Positions 34,004 to 46,023 of a stretch of 64,000 bases of DNA are shown one piece after another. The notes under the pieces are model-generated. The model was not told the DNA's origin. It searched no databases and saw only the letters and a list, made by a program, of their open reading frames with translations. Position 1 is the first letter of the stretch. Every line of letters begins with the position of its first letter. Where the stretch lies: the NCBI GenBank assembly GCA_033977485.1, contig CM066994.1:24706681-24770680 (forward strand). The letters run 5' to 3'. The position numbers and the translations under genes are program-made. Origin of the DNA: Hydrangea macrophylla (taxonomy: Eukaryota > Streptophyta > Magnoliopsida > Cornales > Hydrangeaceae).

Positions 34004-35395
34004 ATACATTCTGGCCAGACTGGCTTTGACTTCTAGTTCCTTATTAATTTTCAAAAATTGTGGCTCCATTAAGGAAACTTTCTTCATCAGCCACAGTCGG
34101 TGTCATTCCAGATATCCGACCTATTTCTTCATATAACTTCTTCACATTTGACATTTGGTGTTTATCAAATGTGTAGGCACTCGGTCTTCCATGTATGCTT
34201 AGTCCAAACATTTTAACCAGACTAATGTGTTCTTCATATAACAATGCATCAGTGTCGTGGACTTTTGCCACAAAGGGTTTGTTATCACCCAACACTACTT
34301 TGGCGTCCTCCCTGTTCCAAAAAACTAAGAGCTGATGGAGAGTGGATGGTAGGCAAAAATTAGGATGTCCAATCATGCCCGAGTAGTGCATTATATGCTG
34401 CGGAGGATTCAACCACAAAGAAAGCTATCAATGAGGTTTTGGATCCAACCCTGAGCTCAACTGGGAGTATGCCCTTGGTCCTTGAAGGAACACCTAATGA
34501 ACATTTAACTCAGTAAGAATCATGTCATCCTTACTTTTCTGTAGGATTCTCAGCATAGTTTAGGGCATCACATTAATGGCTAACCCTCTATCGCTCAGAA
34601 CACTATTAATAGGGAGTCCATCAATATGAGCCTTGATGTACAATGGTTTTAAATGCTGAGATATTTGAATCATTGGTTTTTCAACTACCACCTTGACAGG
34701 CTTTACTGACTGGCTATCATCATTCTATTCTTTCTTTGGTCTCAAAATAGTGATTTTTGGCTTTTGAATTTGCTTATCAGCCTCATCAACATTTTGCTGG
34801 TGGCTTGCACCACTATCAATTATGCCACTTTCTGGACTCGCTCTTCATTAATACTCGCAGTTAGTTGATCTTGTCTTCAACATCGCCATTCATGACCAAT
34901 GACTGGCCTGGTTTGGCCTTGAAGGTCATGGGCAATGTATACACTATATTAACCGAGAAGTCCCTTGGCATGTAACCGAATTGTAGAAATCAATTAACTT
35001 GATCAGTCTCGCTAGAGTCTGATTTGTGGTTTTCTGACTTAGTCCCTTCTGTCAATTCAAGGGCTGCAGGGCCTTTCATCTTCATGAATTCTTCACTGGG
35101 AGTAACTTCCTTTCCTTTAGTTTTATCTCGAGGAACTTCCACTTGGGAGCTTATCATCATTCTTGAAGAAGATGTTATCTTTGAAGAATCAGTTACCTTC
35201 AGATTTGGGACTTGTAAAATCTTAATCGATTTTGACTTTTCTTTGTAATATCTCTATTCCCAATCCTTGGCTGCTTTCTTCATTCTCTGATATCGCCTAA
35301 TTTGAGTCGTCGTAGGCTGATAAGTTTTTGGTTGAGAAAATTTGGGATGCTCCAACCTATGCCAAGGACCAGGCATCATAACTGGTGGCACCACC
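34004..35395 (-). pseudogene. Element F protease region
   Basis: The piece 34044-34418 has HYSGMIGHPNFCLPSTLHQL, EDAKVVLGDNKPFVAKVHDT and EEHISLVKMFGLS, the Tat-type segment spanning the end of protease into the pre-RT linker. Upstream, 34420-35250 holds decayed protease and spacer (for example VNIVYTLPMTFKAKPGQ near 34950). The part closest to 35395 (PGPWHRLEHPKF) is the end of gag/spacer. Numerous stops; no catalytic DTG could be placed with confidence. Confidence 0.62.
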
Positions 35396-38300
35396 TGTGG
35401 ATATCGCAGGTTATTTCTTTTACCCACAGCTTTTCAAAATCAATTTCTAAAAACAAATGAGTCGCCACTTAATTTTTAAAAGGAAAATTAAGAAACCATT
35501 TTAAAGCAAACTGATCTTTTGCGAAACCAAAGATAAACTGGGTCCGGGGATTATGGAATGAAAGGGGAAGGAGCCCGACGGACTAAAACACCCCCTTTCA
35601 TCCTATCTCGCGATAGGCCTCTACTCAACATCCTTTTTAATCAAATTAATAATCTAAGCATGCCCTCAATTAATACATATATACATATACATTACACAAG
35701 CATGTTGGAAATGGTGTAAAATCGCTAATGGCAAAATATCATTCATAAGCCACGTAATTCAAGTAGCAAACAACATGATATGCAATAGAGAACTAGAGAA
35801 CATACCCGGGATCCAGCCGCGAAATGGAAACGTGCAATGCATACACAAAATACAAAGCCTAAGAAAAGGTCTCTAATTCACATATTCACATAAGGCAAGA
35901 CCTAAGCTAAGGTGTCGTACATGGAGTCGAAAATCAATTCAAAAATCAACGAAATGAATTAAACTAGAGAAGGGATGAGAAATTGTACCTCAAATGCGCT
36001 ACAAGACAAAGGTTAGTACACATGCCTTAGACAAGATATAATATCAAAGAGTAATTAATCCTAAGTCATGTTCAACTAGATTCAACTAAGACAAGAGATA
36101 AGTCCTACTTATGAATATTACCATGTATGCATGAATATGAACAAGAATGAGATATGAATTTATTCACTAATTTAGATCCCTAAGCCTCTGGGTTTAATCT
36201 AAATTATCATTATTCAAAACATGGTTTGAGTCCTAAGACATTAAGAGACCATTTGAGTTGAAATAAATAAGATTAGACAAAAATAGTAGCAGTTTTTTAT
36301 GAATTACAAAGAGCAGACCAGATGTTCAAAAATAGGCATAAAATACTTTCAATGGTTGGATCTGAATTATTTTTGGATCTGTTATGCCTCTGTGAGTCTA
36401 GTTTCTAACCCAAAAAGAAAATCAAGGTTTGAACGGTTAGATCTCCGGGAATACAGAAAATACTAGACCTCACTCAGGATTTTACAACTCTCTGTCCAGA
36501 GATCTTGTATGATTTTTTAAAAATAGCAAACAAATCTGAATTGCTTCATTCTTTTTAGGGAACCTTCCTAACACATTAAAGTTCTTATAAACAATTATTA
36601 GAGGTCATGAAAACTTGGTTAGATCTCTGATCTATCAATTTTAAAATCGATTTGCTGTTCTGAAACTGTTCTGAAATTCTGGACAGATTGTGGTTGTCTC
36701 ACAAAACTCATGATCAAACCATTCTAAGCATAAAATCTTACCAAAACAAAAATTACAGTGGTAAAACAATGTATTATTGACACTTTCCCGTTGGTTTCAC
36801 TTGATTTCAACGGTTAGATTTCGAACTAAAAATCTTTGATCGAAAACAGTTTGTGAGCCCACTGTTTTCATTTTGCTAGTTCAACTTTGTTGATTGGCCT
36901 CAACTATTAGATCATAACGTTGGGCTTAAACCAAATCATTTCTTCTACCATTTAATGGTCATTGAAGCCTAAGGACCTCTTTAGACTTATGGACTTTTAA
37001 TGAAGTATGAAATGGATTTCACAAAATCCCAAACAATGACCTCAAACTTATGGACCAAAACTTGAGTTCAAATCATTACTCCTACCACTTGGTGGTCATT
37101 AGAGGCTAAAGACACACATACATGTAGGTTTTGGATGAAGTATGAAGAACTTCCAAAAACCCAAGGAAGAGGTTAGTCTAAGCCATAGAGATGGTCTTAA
37201 ACTTAAAATATTTCTCCTACCATTTGATGGTCATTGGAGACTAAAGGAAAACAAATCCACATAAACCTCCATGGGATATAGCATGAATCCCCACAAGATT
37301 TTTAATGAGGAGATTTCAAGTCATGAACTAAGACTTGAACTCAACCAACTATGTGTAGAGATGATCATAATCCACTTTAATCCCCATATAAATCATAAGA
37401 TCATAGGGAATTAGAGGACCAAACTCAAAGAAATCTAATGAGATATTGAAGATCTCATAGATTTCTTGAGAAGAATATAAACAAAATAAAGGAAATCACA
37501 ATATTATTTGAAAATTTCAAGTTAAAACTCTTTTATTCATAAATCTAAAGCTCTATTTTGGATCCAAATTAATGAAATATTATGAAATTCAATTACAAGT
37601 TCTAAGTGATGTGTGATGAAATGGGGTAGGAAGAGAGGTTTTGAAAATGTGTAAAATTTCCTAGAACTATGAACTTGTGATTGAATTATTATTATATATA
37701 TATAGATTTGAAGGCTTTACCTCTAGATCTTCTCAAAACTTGTAGAGATGTTGAATTCCTCAAGCTTTTTCTATTCTTCTTCCTCAAGCTTCAAGCTCCT
37801 TCAATGGTGATTTGATGGTTGGGTAGAGTTTTGGTGGGATTTGGGTAAAATAATTGGTAGAGTTTCTCTCTCTATATTTCTTTCCTCTAAAGCTCTCCCA
37901 ATATTTTTTCTATACCATTCAAGTGTCTCTCCCAAAATGAGAGAAATGGGTTTTTTTATAGACTTTCATTATCTTAGGGGGCAAGATAAGGGTAGATAGG
38001 TCAATTTGGGGTGGGTTAGGAATATTCTATGGCATCTCTAACTCTCCATGGCACTTCTATGTAATTCCAAGAAACTTGAAGGACATTTAAGTTGGCTAGA
38101 ATAAAGGAACATTCTAGAGCATCTTCAAAGCACATGGGAGATTAGTGCCCAACAAAGGGCTTTTTGGGTATTTACTTTGGATTAGGAATATGCCAAGGAA
38201 TCTCTAACTCTCCAAATCACATGGGATACTTTCTTTTATTATTTTCCTTTTCTTATATATATATATATATATGTATAGACACATTTTTCATTTTAAATCT

Positions 38301-38648
38301 AAATTAATCATATGAGTCATCAAATAGTATCTTTTTCTTCTTTTTGTTTTTCTTTTTGAATCTAAAAAAATGAGAAACAATGTTATTTTTATAAAATATC
38401 ATTATTATTATTATTATTTAATCTATTCCATTTTTTTTAGAAAGTAACCCATGATCTAGTGAGCTCGAGACAGATGGTCAGTGATTGGCCAAATCTAGGG
38501 ATATTAGGAGCAAGTTTTGGGAGCTTGAAGCTTTTCAGAAGTCGAAGCGATGAACTTGAAGAAAATCGTCGGGACATTAGTCATCATTGGTTTCTAGAGG
38601 TAAATCCCCCCTAAGTTTAATAGTTCGGTCAAAATTGGGGTGTCTACA
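35396..38648 (-). mobile_element. Solo LTR of the element A family with 5-bp target duplication
   Basis: 3253 bp, TGTAGACACCCC (at 38648) to a diverged end CGATATCCACA (at 35396), flanked by perfect CCACC copies at 35391-35395 and 38649-38653. Almost the same length as LTR A and similar along its whole length, including the TATA-like box (37951-37961), the TA microsatellites and the U3 block at 38420-38640. There is no primer site, polypurine tract or internal sequence, so it is the product of LTR-LTR recombination. It splits F between codons. Confidence 0.92.
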
Positions 38649-39207
38649 CCACCATTCTGGATTCTCGGTCTATTATGACGGAGTTGTCAATGCCCTTTTT
38701 CTTTGTGGCATGGTAATTGTTACTTGATCTCTTTTTTGAGTAGTCTTTCCTTCGATATTCATGCTTGGGGAAAGCTAAACATTCTCGAACTGGCCTTTGA
38801 GGAGGACTAGGTGGTCGATTTGTAACATTTCTCGACCTCTTGCTTGGTCCATCATCTTCAGTGTTAATAGATGTTTTGCATTTTGGGCAAAGTCCCTCTT
38901 CTATTAGCTCAAGCTACTGCCTTATCTCCATTAATAGCTGCTTTGTAGACTTATACCCCTAATTGGCCGTTGCGGCCGATTCCTTTTGTTTTCCTTCCTT
39001 GTATGTCTTCTTCAGATCATGTATATCCATAACAATCGTTTTCTCTGGCCTGCTGGAGGATGCGTCCTCGATGTCTCTAAATCGACTTTGATTCTTGGCT
39101 TTAGGATCTTGGAGAGATCAGAGGTAACCATGTTTGATCCTACCACAATAGGGAACGGATTGGCATCAACTCCCATTGGCTTGTCTAAAAACTTGAGAAT
39201 GCCCTTC
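38649..39207 (-). pseudogene. Element F gag C-terminal region
   Basis: Decayed coding with LDKPMGVDANPFP and SDLSKILKPRIKVDLETS (about 39060-39200), then a zinc-ribbon-like LCPKCKTSINTED and basic KRSRNVTNRPPSPPQRPVRE (38800-38890). It is typical of Tat gag after the capsid. It joins across solo LTR I to 40690 and across the A-family solo LTR to 35395. Confidence 0.65.
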
Positions 39208-40689
39208 TGTTGAGTTTATGCCATCAAACCATTACTTTATGCTTGAGACATTGACATTTTAATATATGGATATCAACTTTACATTTTATCGTGTATGTTT
39301 CTGTCATGAGATGATTGTTAATCCTTAAGTATTATAGTATTCGTGTATATATGAGATACATCTAAGTGAGATACGAATTACTATTCTTTGATACATAGAA
39401 ATTGTCACAGTGGATGATGAGACTAGATATCTCATCAGGCTTACACTGTAGCATGATTAACTACCATTGGATGGAGTGATGAATCTCAATCACTAGAGTA
39501 TAACTCTTAGTTAATATGCTAGTGCTTATAGTGCATTGACGAACCTGAGTTTTCCTATTGACACTTAAGATTGTCAACAGTTGATAGGAACTCATAGCTT
39601 GTATAAGGTAAGTATTCTCAATCTTGAGATGGCTACGAACACAAACTGTGGATATAGCTGCTTTGACTTACCAATTAGTGAGGTCTTAGAGATCAACACC
39701 TGGGTATCTTGGGTATGTCATGTTCACAGGGTTGTGAACATATATTGTCAAGATAGAATCTACCCTCTGATAAAGAGTAAGCATTCCCTTGAGAATGTCA
39801 CCAAGTTGATTACTGAGAACTAGAGTCTTGTTTTTAAGTAGTTATCAACATGTTAGGTAATCATGAGTGGTGAATGGGACTCAAGGAATATAAGAAGTAA
39901 TCATGATTCAGGTTGACAGTAACAGTTATCCGACTACTTGAATATGATTATGAATGCTGATGGTAGAGGGACATTAGTACACCATACAAGTCTAGTTATT
40001 GCTTCAGATTTGTTCTTTTACGTTGGAGTTCAGTTATCGTTTTATAGTGGAGTAAACGTTAACTGATCAGTTGATTAGTTTGCTGACCAAAGAGTTTGAT
40101 CATCAGAATTAACAACTAGTCTAAGCCAACAATAAAGAGTAAGAGGTCCCACTCTTAGCTCCACTAGGGCGCCTGGAAAGGCACAAGAGGATCTTGTCAA
40201 GACGGTTCGATCGATAGGAAGAGTTTCGATCGATTGAAGTCTAGACAGGTTCGATCGATCGAAATACTTCAATCGATCGAAGCCACTTCGATCAATCAAA
40301 GGCTTAAAGTCAGTTTGAAAATCTATAAATAGGGCAACTATGTACATAATTTAATAATCATCGTTTTATCACCCAGAAATCTGTAGAAACTATTTAGGGT
40401 TCCCAAACCTTTTCTATCCTCCATATTAGAGATCCCATCATCTCTAGCCTCTCCGGAAGTGTTCAAAGGAGACATAGGAGTGAAGACAATCTAGTAGAGG
40501 CTGCTACACCATCGAGGAAGAAGATTATTAGAATTGGGTTCAAGACTGTTAGGTATAAACTCTTCTCCCTCTTGCATATACGCATCTATAGAATTGATGA
40601 GGAGTAGATCCAGGCTACCAATAAAGTTTTCGAACTTTGTCTTTCCGCTGCGTGTTTAAAGAAATAATTTTAAACCTATTTTCCCTACA
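39208..40689 (+). mobile_element. Solo LTR I (1.48 kb) with near-perfect target duplication
   Basis: TGTTGAGTTTATGCC at 39208 to TTTTCCCTACA at 40689, flanked by CCTTC (39203-39207) and CCTTT (40690-40694). Plus orientation is supported by the TATA box TATAAATAG at 40324 and the CTTTCCGCTGCGTG block near the 3' end (40641-40654), common in Copia LTRs. A cluster of TCGATCGA palindromes lies just upstream of the TATA box (40207-40300). No coding sequence. Confidence 0.8.
40324..40332 (+). promoter_or_regulatory. TATA box in solo LTR I
   Basis: TATAAATAG, 25-120 bp downstream of a cluster of TCGATCGA palindromes; a strong consensus match. Confidence 0.5.
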
Positions 40690-41708
40690 CCTTTTCCACG
40701 TTGCTTTGTATCACATTACGAAAGACAACATAGTTATTAGTTGCATGGCGCCATAAGTTATTCCATTTACAAAATTCCTTGCCCTTTAGATCTTCGGCCT
40801 TAGGGTTTTTATGGTCGTCACTAAGCTGAATTAATTTTTCAGCTAATAGGGCATCAAACATTTGGTCGACGTTAGTTGTATCAAACAAATAATTTTTTAT
40901 GACTTTAAAAGCCTATTTCTTTGCCCCCGAGTCCTTATTGCCATCGGTTGGCTTTTGTAGGGCTTTGCATAGACTGGATAATTACACACCAGTTCGGCCA
41001 TATCTACGTCACCAATTTCTAAGTCACAATCGGTCACATGGACTTCAAAGTTTGGGTCCTTGTAATAGTCCCTTTTGATGAGTTTTTCATCTCCTACTCA
41101 TCTAGAAGGATTCTCTCATATCTAGTGGCTCTTGTAGCTAACTCAAACAGATCCCTGAACTGCATTCCCTCAAACTTCTTACGAAGTTCAAAGTTTAGGC
41201 CGACAGTGGCCATTTTGATAAATTCTTCTTCAGGAATGGCCACTTTGCATCGGAACTTCAATTTCCTAAAGCACCTGATGAAATCTTCAGGTGACTCCCA
41301 GCTTTGCTAGTGTAATCGGGAGAGGTCAGCCATAGACACCTCAGGTTCAGTCCTGTAGAACTGGCAGTGGAACATCTCTTCCATTTGTAACCCGTTTTAG
41401 ACTGAATCTTGTAGCAAATTAACATACCATGTGAATGCCACACCAGTCAAGGAGTTTGGGAAAGGCCTCATCTTGAGGTCATTATTACCCCCAAGATGAC
41501 CACACTGAATAATAAAACGACCGATATGCTTAATCGTTGATTGTTCGCCATCTTCAGTAATTAGAGTGAAATTAGGGACCTTATAACCTTGTGGGATTTC
41601 CACTCGGTCTATACGGTTGGGGTATGGCCACCGATAAGTCAGCCTTCCCACTTTTCTCAGAATCAGACCATGTTCCTCATAGATGGCCTCCAATAATTGC
41701 TCCCTATT
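40690..41708 (-). pseudogene. Element F gag, capsid region
   Basis: In order on the minus strand: NREQLLEAIYEEHGLILRKV, IPQGYKVPNFTLITEDGEQS, TIKHIGRFIIQCG and FPNSLTGVAFTWYVNLLQDS (41397-41708), the Tat-type gag core. Then 41258-41395 is broken, and 40685-40888 carries DQMFDALLAEKLIQLSDDHK, EFCKWNNLWRHATNNYVVFR and NVIQSNVEKV. The N-terminal part is missing, cut off at 41708 by the insertion of element D (expected target duplication CTATT at 41704-41708); it should resume right of the window. Confidence 0.75.
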
Positions 41709-42432
41709 TGTCACGCCCCGGCGTAGCAAAATAAGGAAAAAAAATTTCATTTCCGTTTTGGACCCGTAGGTCATGACAGTTGGTGGATCGCTTGTCCTGT
41801 ACTTAGCTTAACATGTACCAGAAAATAGAGTAATATAAAGCAACAGGGAAGTTAATATTAAACATATTACAACTTCAAATGATATTACATTGTCCTTTAA
41901 TAAAACATCCCTAAGGCACAAACGCCTTATTCAAATCAAAAGCATTATCCATATCATTATTACAACTTTATTTAAATTATAAAAATAGCGCTGCAGGCTC
42001 CTCTAGCTGGCATAATCATATTGCCCTGCACAATCATTTCCTGAACATTTTGGATGTTCAGGACAAAATAAAGTCATCAGCTAATGAAAGCCGAGTGAGT
42101 ATAACGAACACACAAGCAATGTATATAAAAGTACATTAACAGTTATTATAAATGTATGGTACCTTAGGGTACGATTAATCCATTATTCCAATCATCGCAT
42201 GATAATAATTAATAACAGCTTGAGTAATGAATAATTAAGACCGTGCATGCACAATAAGACCATCTCATCTCACTAACTCTTTTATCTTGATCACAATCTC
42301 TTGACTCATTCGGTTCACCTAGAACCATCCGGCACAATGCCGTTAGTTTAGAAGGTCTGTCGATATGCCTACCGTCTTTAAGTTGACTGGGACATACCTA
42401 GACGTTCAAGGTTACAATAACCTGTGGAAATG

Positions 42433-42671
42433 CCTTAATTAATCTACCGTATCTGAAGCGGCCTGGAATAATTAAAGCAACCACCAGACTGACCTACCGT
42501 ATCAAAAGCGGCCTGGGCTCAGCCCTCTTAATTAATCTACCGTATCTGAAGTGACCTGGAATAATTAAGGCTATCACAAGACTCTGATTGACCTACCATA
42601 TCAAAAGCGGCCTGGGCTCAATCCTTCTTAATTAACCTACCGTATCTCAAGCGGCCTGGAATAATTAAGGT
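42433..42671 (-). repeat. Tandem repeat inside LTR D
   Basis: Two and a half copies of a unit of about 95 bp, each made of two related halves: TAATTAATCTACCGTATCTG plus AAGCGGCCTGGAATAATTAA, then CTGACCTACCGTATCAAAAG plus CGGCCTGGGCTC. The half-unit CTACCGTATC...GCGGCCTGG occurs five times. Confidence 0.8.
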
Positions 42672-43433
42672 TACCCGTCCCGAGACATTCTCACAACATA
42701 TATGCTGACCAACGACCCCTTTCCATACATGCCAACTCGACTATGCAATGTGTAACTTATTATATTTACTATTTTCTTTAATAGGGCAGTGGTTGTTTAA
42801 ACTCGTAATTATCATCAAGTAAACCAATTTATCTCAGTTTGATTTTTAGGAAGCTGACGGCGTAATTTTAGGAGTCATAGAATTTTTATTACAAATTCCA
42901 GAAGATAAAAACAACATATAAATTTAGCCATGAGGCCCTTCTTAATGACATAAATACATAAAAGTATATGGTACATGCTTTGACATTATTTTTAATAAAG
43001 ACAACACATCAAAATATAATTTCCTCTATTTTTTTCAAAACTTTGGAAGTATCATAGGCATTTGAAATAATTAAAAATACTAATTTAATAACCACTAATT
43101 AATTTATTAAAAATACCAAGTTCTTGTTTTATAAATTGGTAAATTACAAAACTATACAAAATGACCTCCAACATGTGAACAATAATATAAAATTTTATAG
43201 AGTCAATAAGTATTTTTAATACTCATTTTATACATAGTAATTAATTTATCATTTATTTAACACAAATAAATAATAAATATACTTTAGCATTACTAAGAAA
43301 ATTTTCATAAAATAATAAATATTATTTAATATCATTTTCGAAATAAAAATATACTATAATAATTTAAAACATAATTTAGGAATTATTTACATTTAAAACA
43401 AGTATTTATAAATTTTTTTATCGATGTAAAAAA

Positions 43434-43805
43434 AATATAACTTATGTATAGATTACAAGAAGGGTTGAACCACTAACTTCTAAGTTGGAAAATAACCTAG
43501 TAACCATTCTGCCAACTTATGCTTTAGTAATCAACTACTAGAATTAAATATTTAAATACTACTAATCTTAGCCCATTAAACACTATGTAGCCAACAAGGC
43601 TTGAACCCTCAACCTTAGGGTCAAGGATCAAAGCACCAAACCAATCTTTCAACGTAATTCTTACTTTTTAAACCACCAGAATTAAATACTTAAATAAGTC
43701 ATTCCAGGTATCAAAAAAATTAACTACAACACAATATGTAGCCAATAAGATTTGTTCTCCCAACCTTGAGGGGGTCAAGAACTCAACCAATTAACAAACT
43801 GTTTA
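43434..43805 (-). repeat. Three tRNA-like modules in LTR D
   Basis: Three repeats of 110-145 bp. On the minus strand the first has TTGGCAGAATGGTTACTAGG (like an internal A box) and, about 43 nt on, GTGGTTCAACCC (like a B box), which is tRNA spacing. The second has GGTTTGGTGCTTTGATCC and GAGGGTTCAAGCC; the third is decayed (GGTTGAGTTCTTGACC, GGGAGAACAAATC). The modules share a GAATTAAATACTTAAATA linker. They are not functional tRNA genes: the acceptor stems do not pair. Confidence 0.55.
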
Positions 43806-44221
43806 TAGGGGAACTTAATGGGACTATATACTTTCATTTCCAATTTACAGAATTTGTTTCCGTTAACATTTTCGGTACCGCTAATTTTGGACCTCCATGA
43901 CTATATATACATATATAGGCGTCTATACATAGTTTCGATACTCCAGGCTTGTGTGTAATGACAAATACTACATTATGAGTGGGTTCGAGAGACTCACCGA
44001 GCGTTAGCTTGGGCGGCGCGACTTGCCGAAGAAAGACGGAAATTCCGTAAAAATTAAAGCTTCAAGCTTGGAATGGCTATGGTTCCTTGAGCTTGATAGA
44101 GCTTACTGCAACTTATTTCCTTGCTGTGATATACCTTGATTTCCAGAAATGAAAATGTGCTTGTGTGTGAGAGTGAGTAAGAGAGTAATGGAGCTTGGGA
44201 GGTTTATGTGGGTATGTTGGT

Positions 44222-44233
44222 ATATATATATAA
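44222..44233 (-). promoter_or_regulatory. TATA run in LTR D
   Basis: TATATATATATA on the minus strand about 0.7 kb into the LTR; candidate core promoter, though it may be only a microsatellite. Confidence 0.35.
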
Positions 44234-44914
44234 TCCGAGAGAGAGAGGAAGAAGAGCTTGAGACTTTTAATGCTCTCTGTGAGAGTTGTTGCAATTAAGT
44301 GTGTGTGGGTATAATGCTAATGCTAAGAGAAATGCCTTGCAAGTGTGCACATTCTTATAAGCTAGGTGATCAACATTATCCATCTTGCAAGTTGCAAGTG
44401 CAATCTATGAATGTAATGATTTCGAGAATATTGTTACAGTTATGTGATTGATGCAGTCACTTCAATAATTCATCTGGTTAGTTAATCAGTTTGATCAGTT
44501 AGTCCAGTTAGGTTGGTCTAGGTAGTCTAGAAAAATACCCCAAATAAATATTAGGGACCAAAAATGTAATCAACATGATTAATATTTTATTAATAGTTTT
44601 AATCCCAAATTATAGGGTAACTTAGGGGCACAGTCTTAAGCAAAATTAGTTCAAATGAAATTACTAACGGGTCACAAAATTAATGTTATATAATTATAAT
44701 AAATCAACATAAGTATTTTTCATTTATGGAATTAATACTACAATTAAAAATAACACATAGCATCAAAGTAAAATGGCATTGTATTAATAATTAATAACAC
44801 GAGTATTATTTAATAATTAGAATAATACCCCAACTAAAAATTGACAAATAGTAAATAAATAAAAACTAACATCTCTTATTTATTATTAGGGGCGCGAAAA
44901 TACAGGTAGCTACA

Positions 44915-44930
44915 TCACTCCCCCCTTAAT
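44915..44930 (-). other. Polypurine tract of D
   Basis: Minus strand AAGGGGGGAGTGA directly upstream of the LTR start at 44914, 30 bases after the end of pol. Confidence 0.75.
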
Positions 44931-44958
44931 AGAGATTTCGTCCCGAAATATAAGTTGG

Positions 44959-45435
44959 CTAGTCTTGAAACAACTCCGGGTACTTAGTTCTCATTTCTGA
45001 CTCCAATTCCCAAGACGCTTCATTCTCATCGTGATGCTTCCACTGAACTTTCACTAGAGGAATATCCTTGTTCCGCTGCTTCTTCATGCTGTGATCCAGA
45101 ATGCATGTAGGTCTCTCCCTGTAGGTGACATTCTCGTGGATCTCTATGTCGTTGAAATCAATAGTGTGTGAAGGGTCTCCCTTGTATTCCCTCAACATAC
45201 TGATATGGAAGACATTGTGTACCCCAGACATCTTTGGTGGCAACGCGAGTCGATAGGCTACTTTTCCCACATGCTCCAGAATCTCAAACGGTCCAATGAA
45301 ACGAGGTGACAACTTACCTCTCTTCTGACCAAATCGAACAACTCCACGAATTGGTGAAACTTTCAAAAGTACGTGATCTCCAACAGTGAACTCTTTATCC
45401 TTTCTATGCTTATCGGCGTAGCTCTTCTGTCTACT
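44959..45435 (-). pseudogene. D integrase C-terminus and chromodomain
   Basis: After the stop at 45436-45438 the same frame continues to the natural end at 44959. It contains [52 protein letters not shown], then the chromodomain ([20 protein letters not shown], then RTKYPELF). Chromodomain aromatic positions are kept. It matches E at about 58890-59350 along its whole length. Role: targeting of integration to heterochromatin. The preceding stop disables the protein. Confidence 0.8.
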
Positions 45436-46023
45436 CTATGCGGTACGCATCATCTCTTTCACAACTGCTATCTTCTCGTTGATTTCCCTAACCAAGTCTG
45501 GCCCTAACAGTTCTTTATCTCCAATCTCTGCCCAACAGAGCGGGGATCGACACGGTCGTCCATACAATGCTTCGAATGGAGCCATTCCTATACTTGAATG
45601 GTAGCTGTTGTTATAAGCAAATTCGATCAATGGAAGGTGTGTTTCCCACAAACTTTCAAAGTCTATAACACATGCCCTGAGCATATCCTCCATAACTTGA
45701 TTGGTGCGTTTGGTCTGTTCATCGGTCTGTGGATGAAAAGCAGTACTTAAACTTAATGAGGTTCCCAAAGCTTCTTGAAGACTTTCCCAGAATCCTGAAG
45801 TAAACTGTGAATCGCGATCTGATATGATAGACACCGGTACTCCGTGTAGTCGTACAACTTGTTGAAGATATATTCTACTCATCTTCTCTACTGGATAAGT
45901 CATGCTATAAGCGATGAAATGAGCGGACTTTGTCAAACGATCCACAATCACCCAAATAGCATCGTGGTGTTGTTGTGTTCGGGGCAATCCAACTACAAAA
46001 TCCATTGTGATGTGTTCCCACTT
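45436..46023 (-). pseudogene. D integrase catalytic core
   Basis: An open segment with all three catalytic residues: [20 protein letters not shown] (first Asp), SIISDRDSQFTSGFW (second Asp), [19 protein letters not shown] (the Glu region), then [20 protein letters not shown] and [11 protein letters not shown]. It is bounded by two nonsense changes: TGA at 46024-46026 where E has Trp, and TAG at 45436-45438 where E has Gln. Confidence 0.82.

Larger units (their letters stand above)
41709..44914 (-). mobile_element. 3' LTR of chromovirus D
   Basis: 3206 bp, TGTAGCTACC at 44914 to GCTACGCCGGGGCGTGACA at 41709; the last 19 bases are identical to the LTR end of element E. Contents on the minus strand: TATA run at 44222-44233, three repeats with tRNA-like promoter boxes (43434-43805), a 94-bp tandem repeat with CTACCGTATC and GCGGCCTGG (42433-42671), and a decayed TCAGC/GCTGA hairpin (42075-42106). 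The middle part, 42800-43430, is plain AT-rich sequence. No gene. Confidence 0.82.

Noticed and set aside
39581..39823. 80-codon plus-strand frame in solo LTR I
   Set aside because: Non-coding LTR sequence; no support beyond being open.
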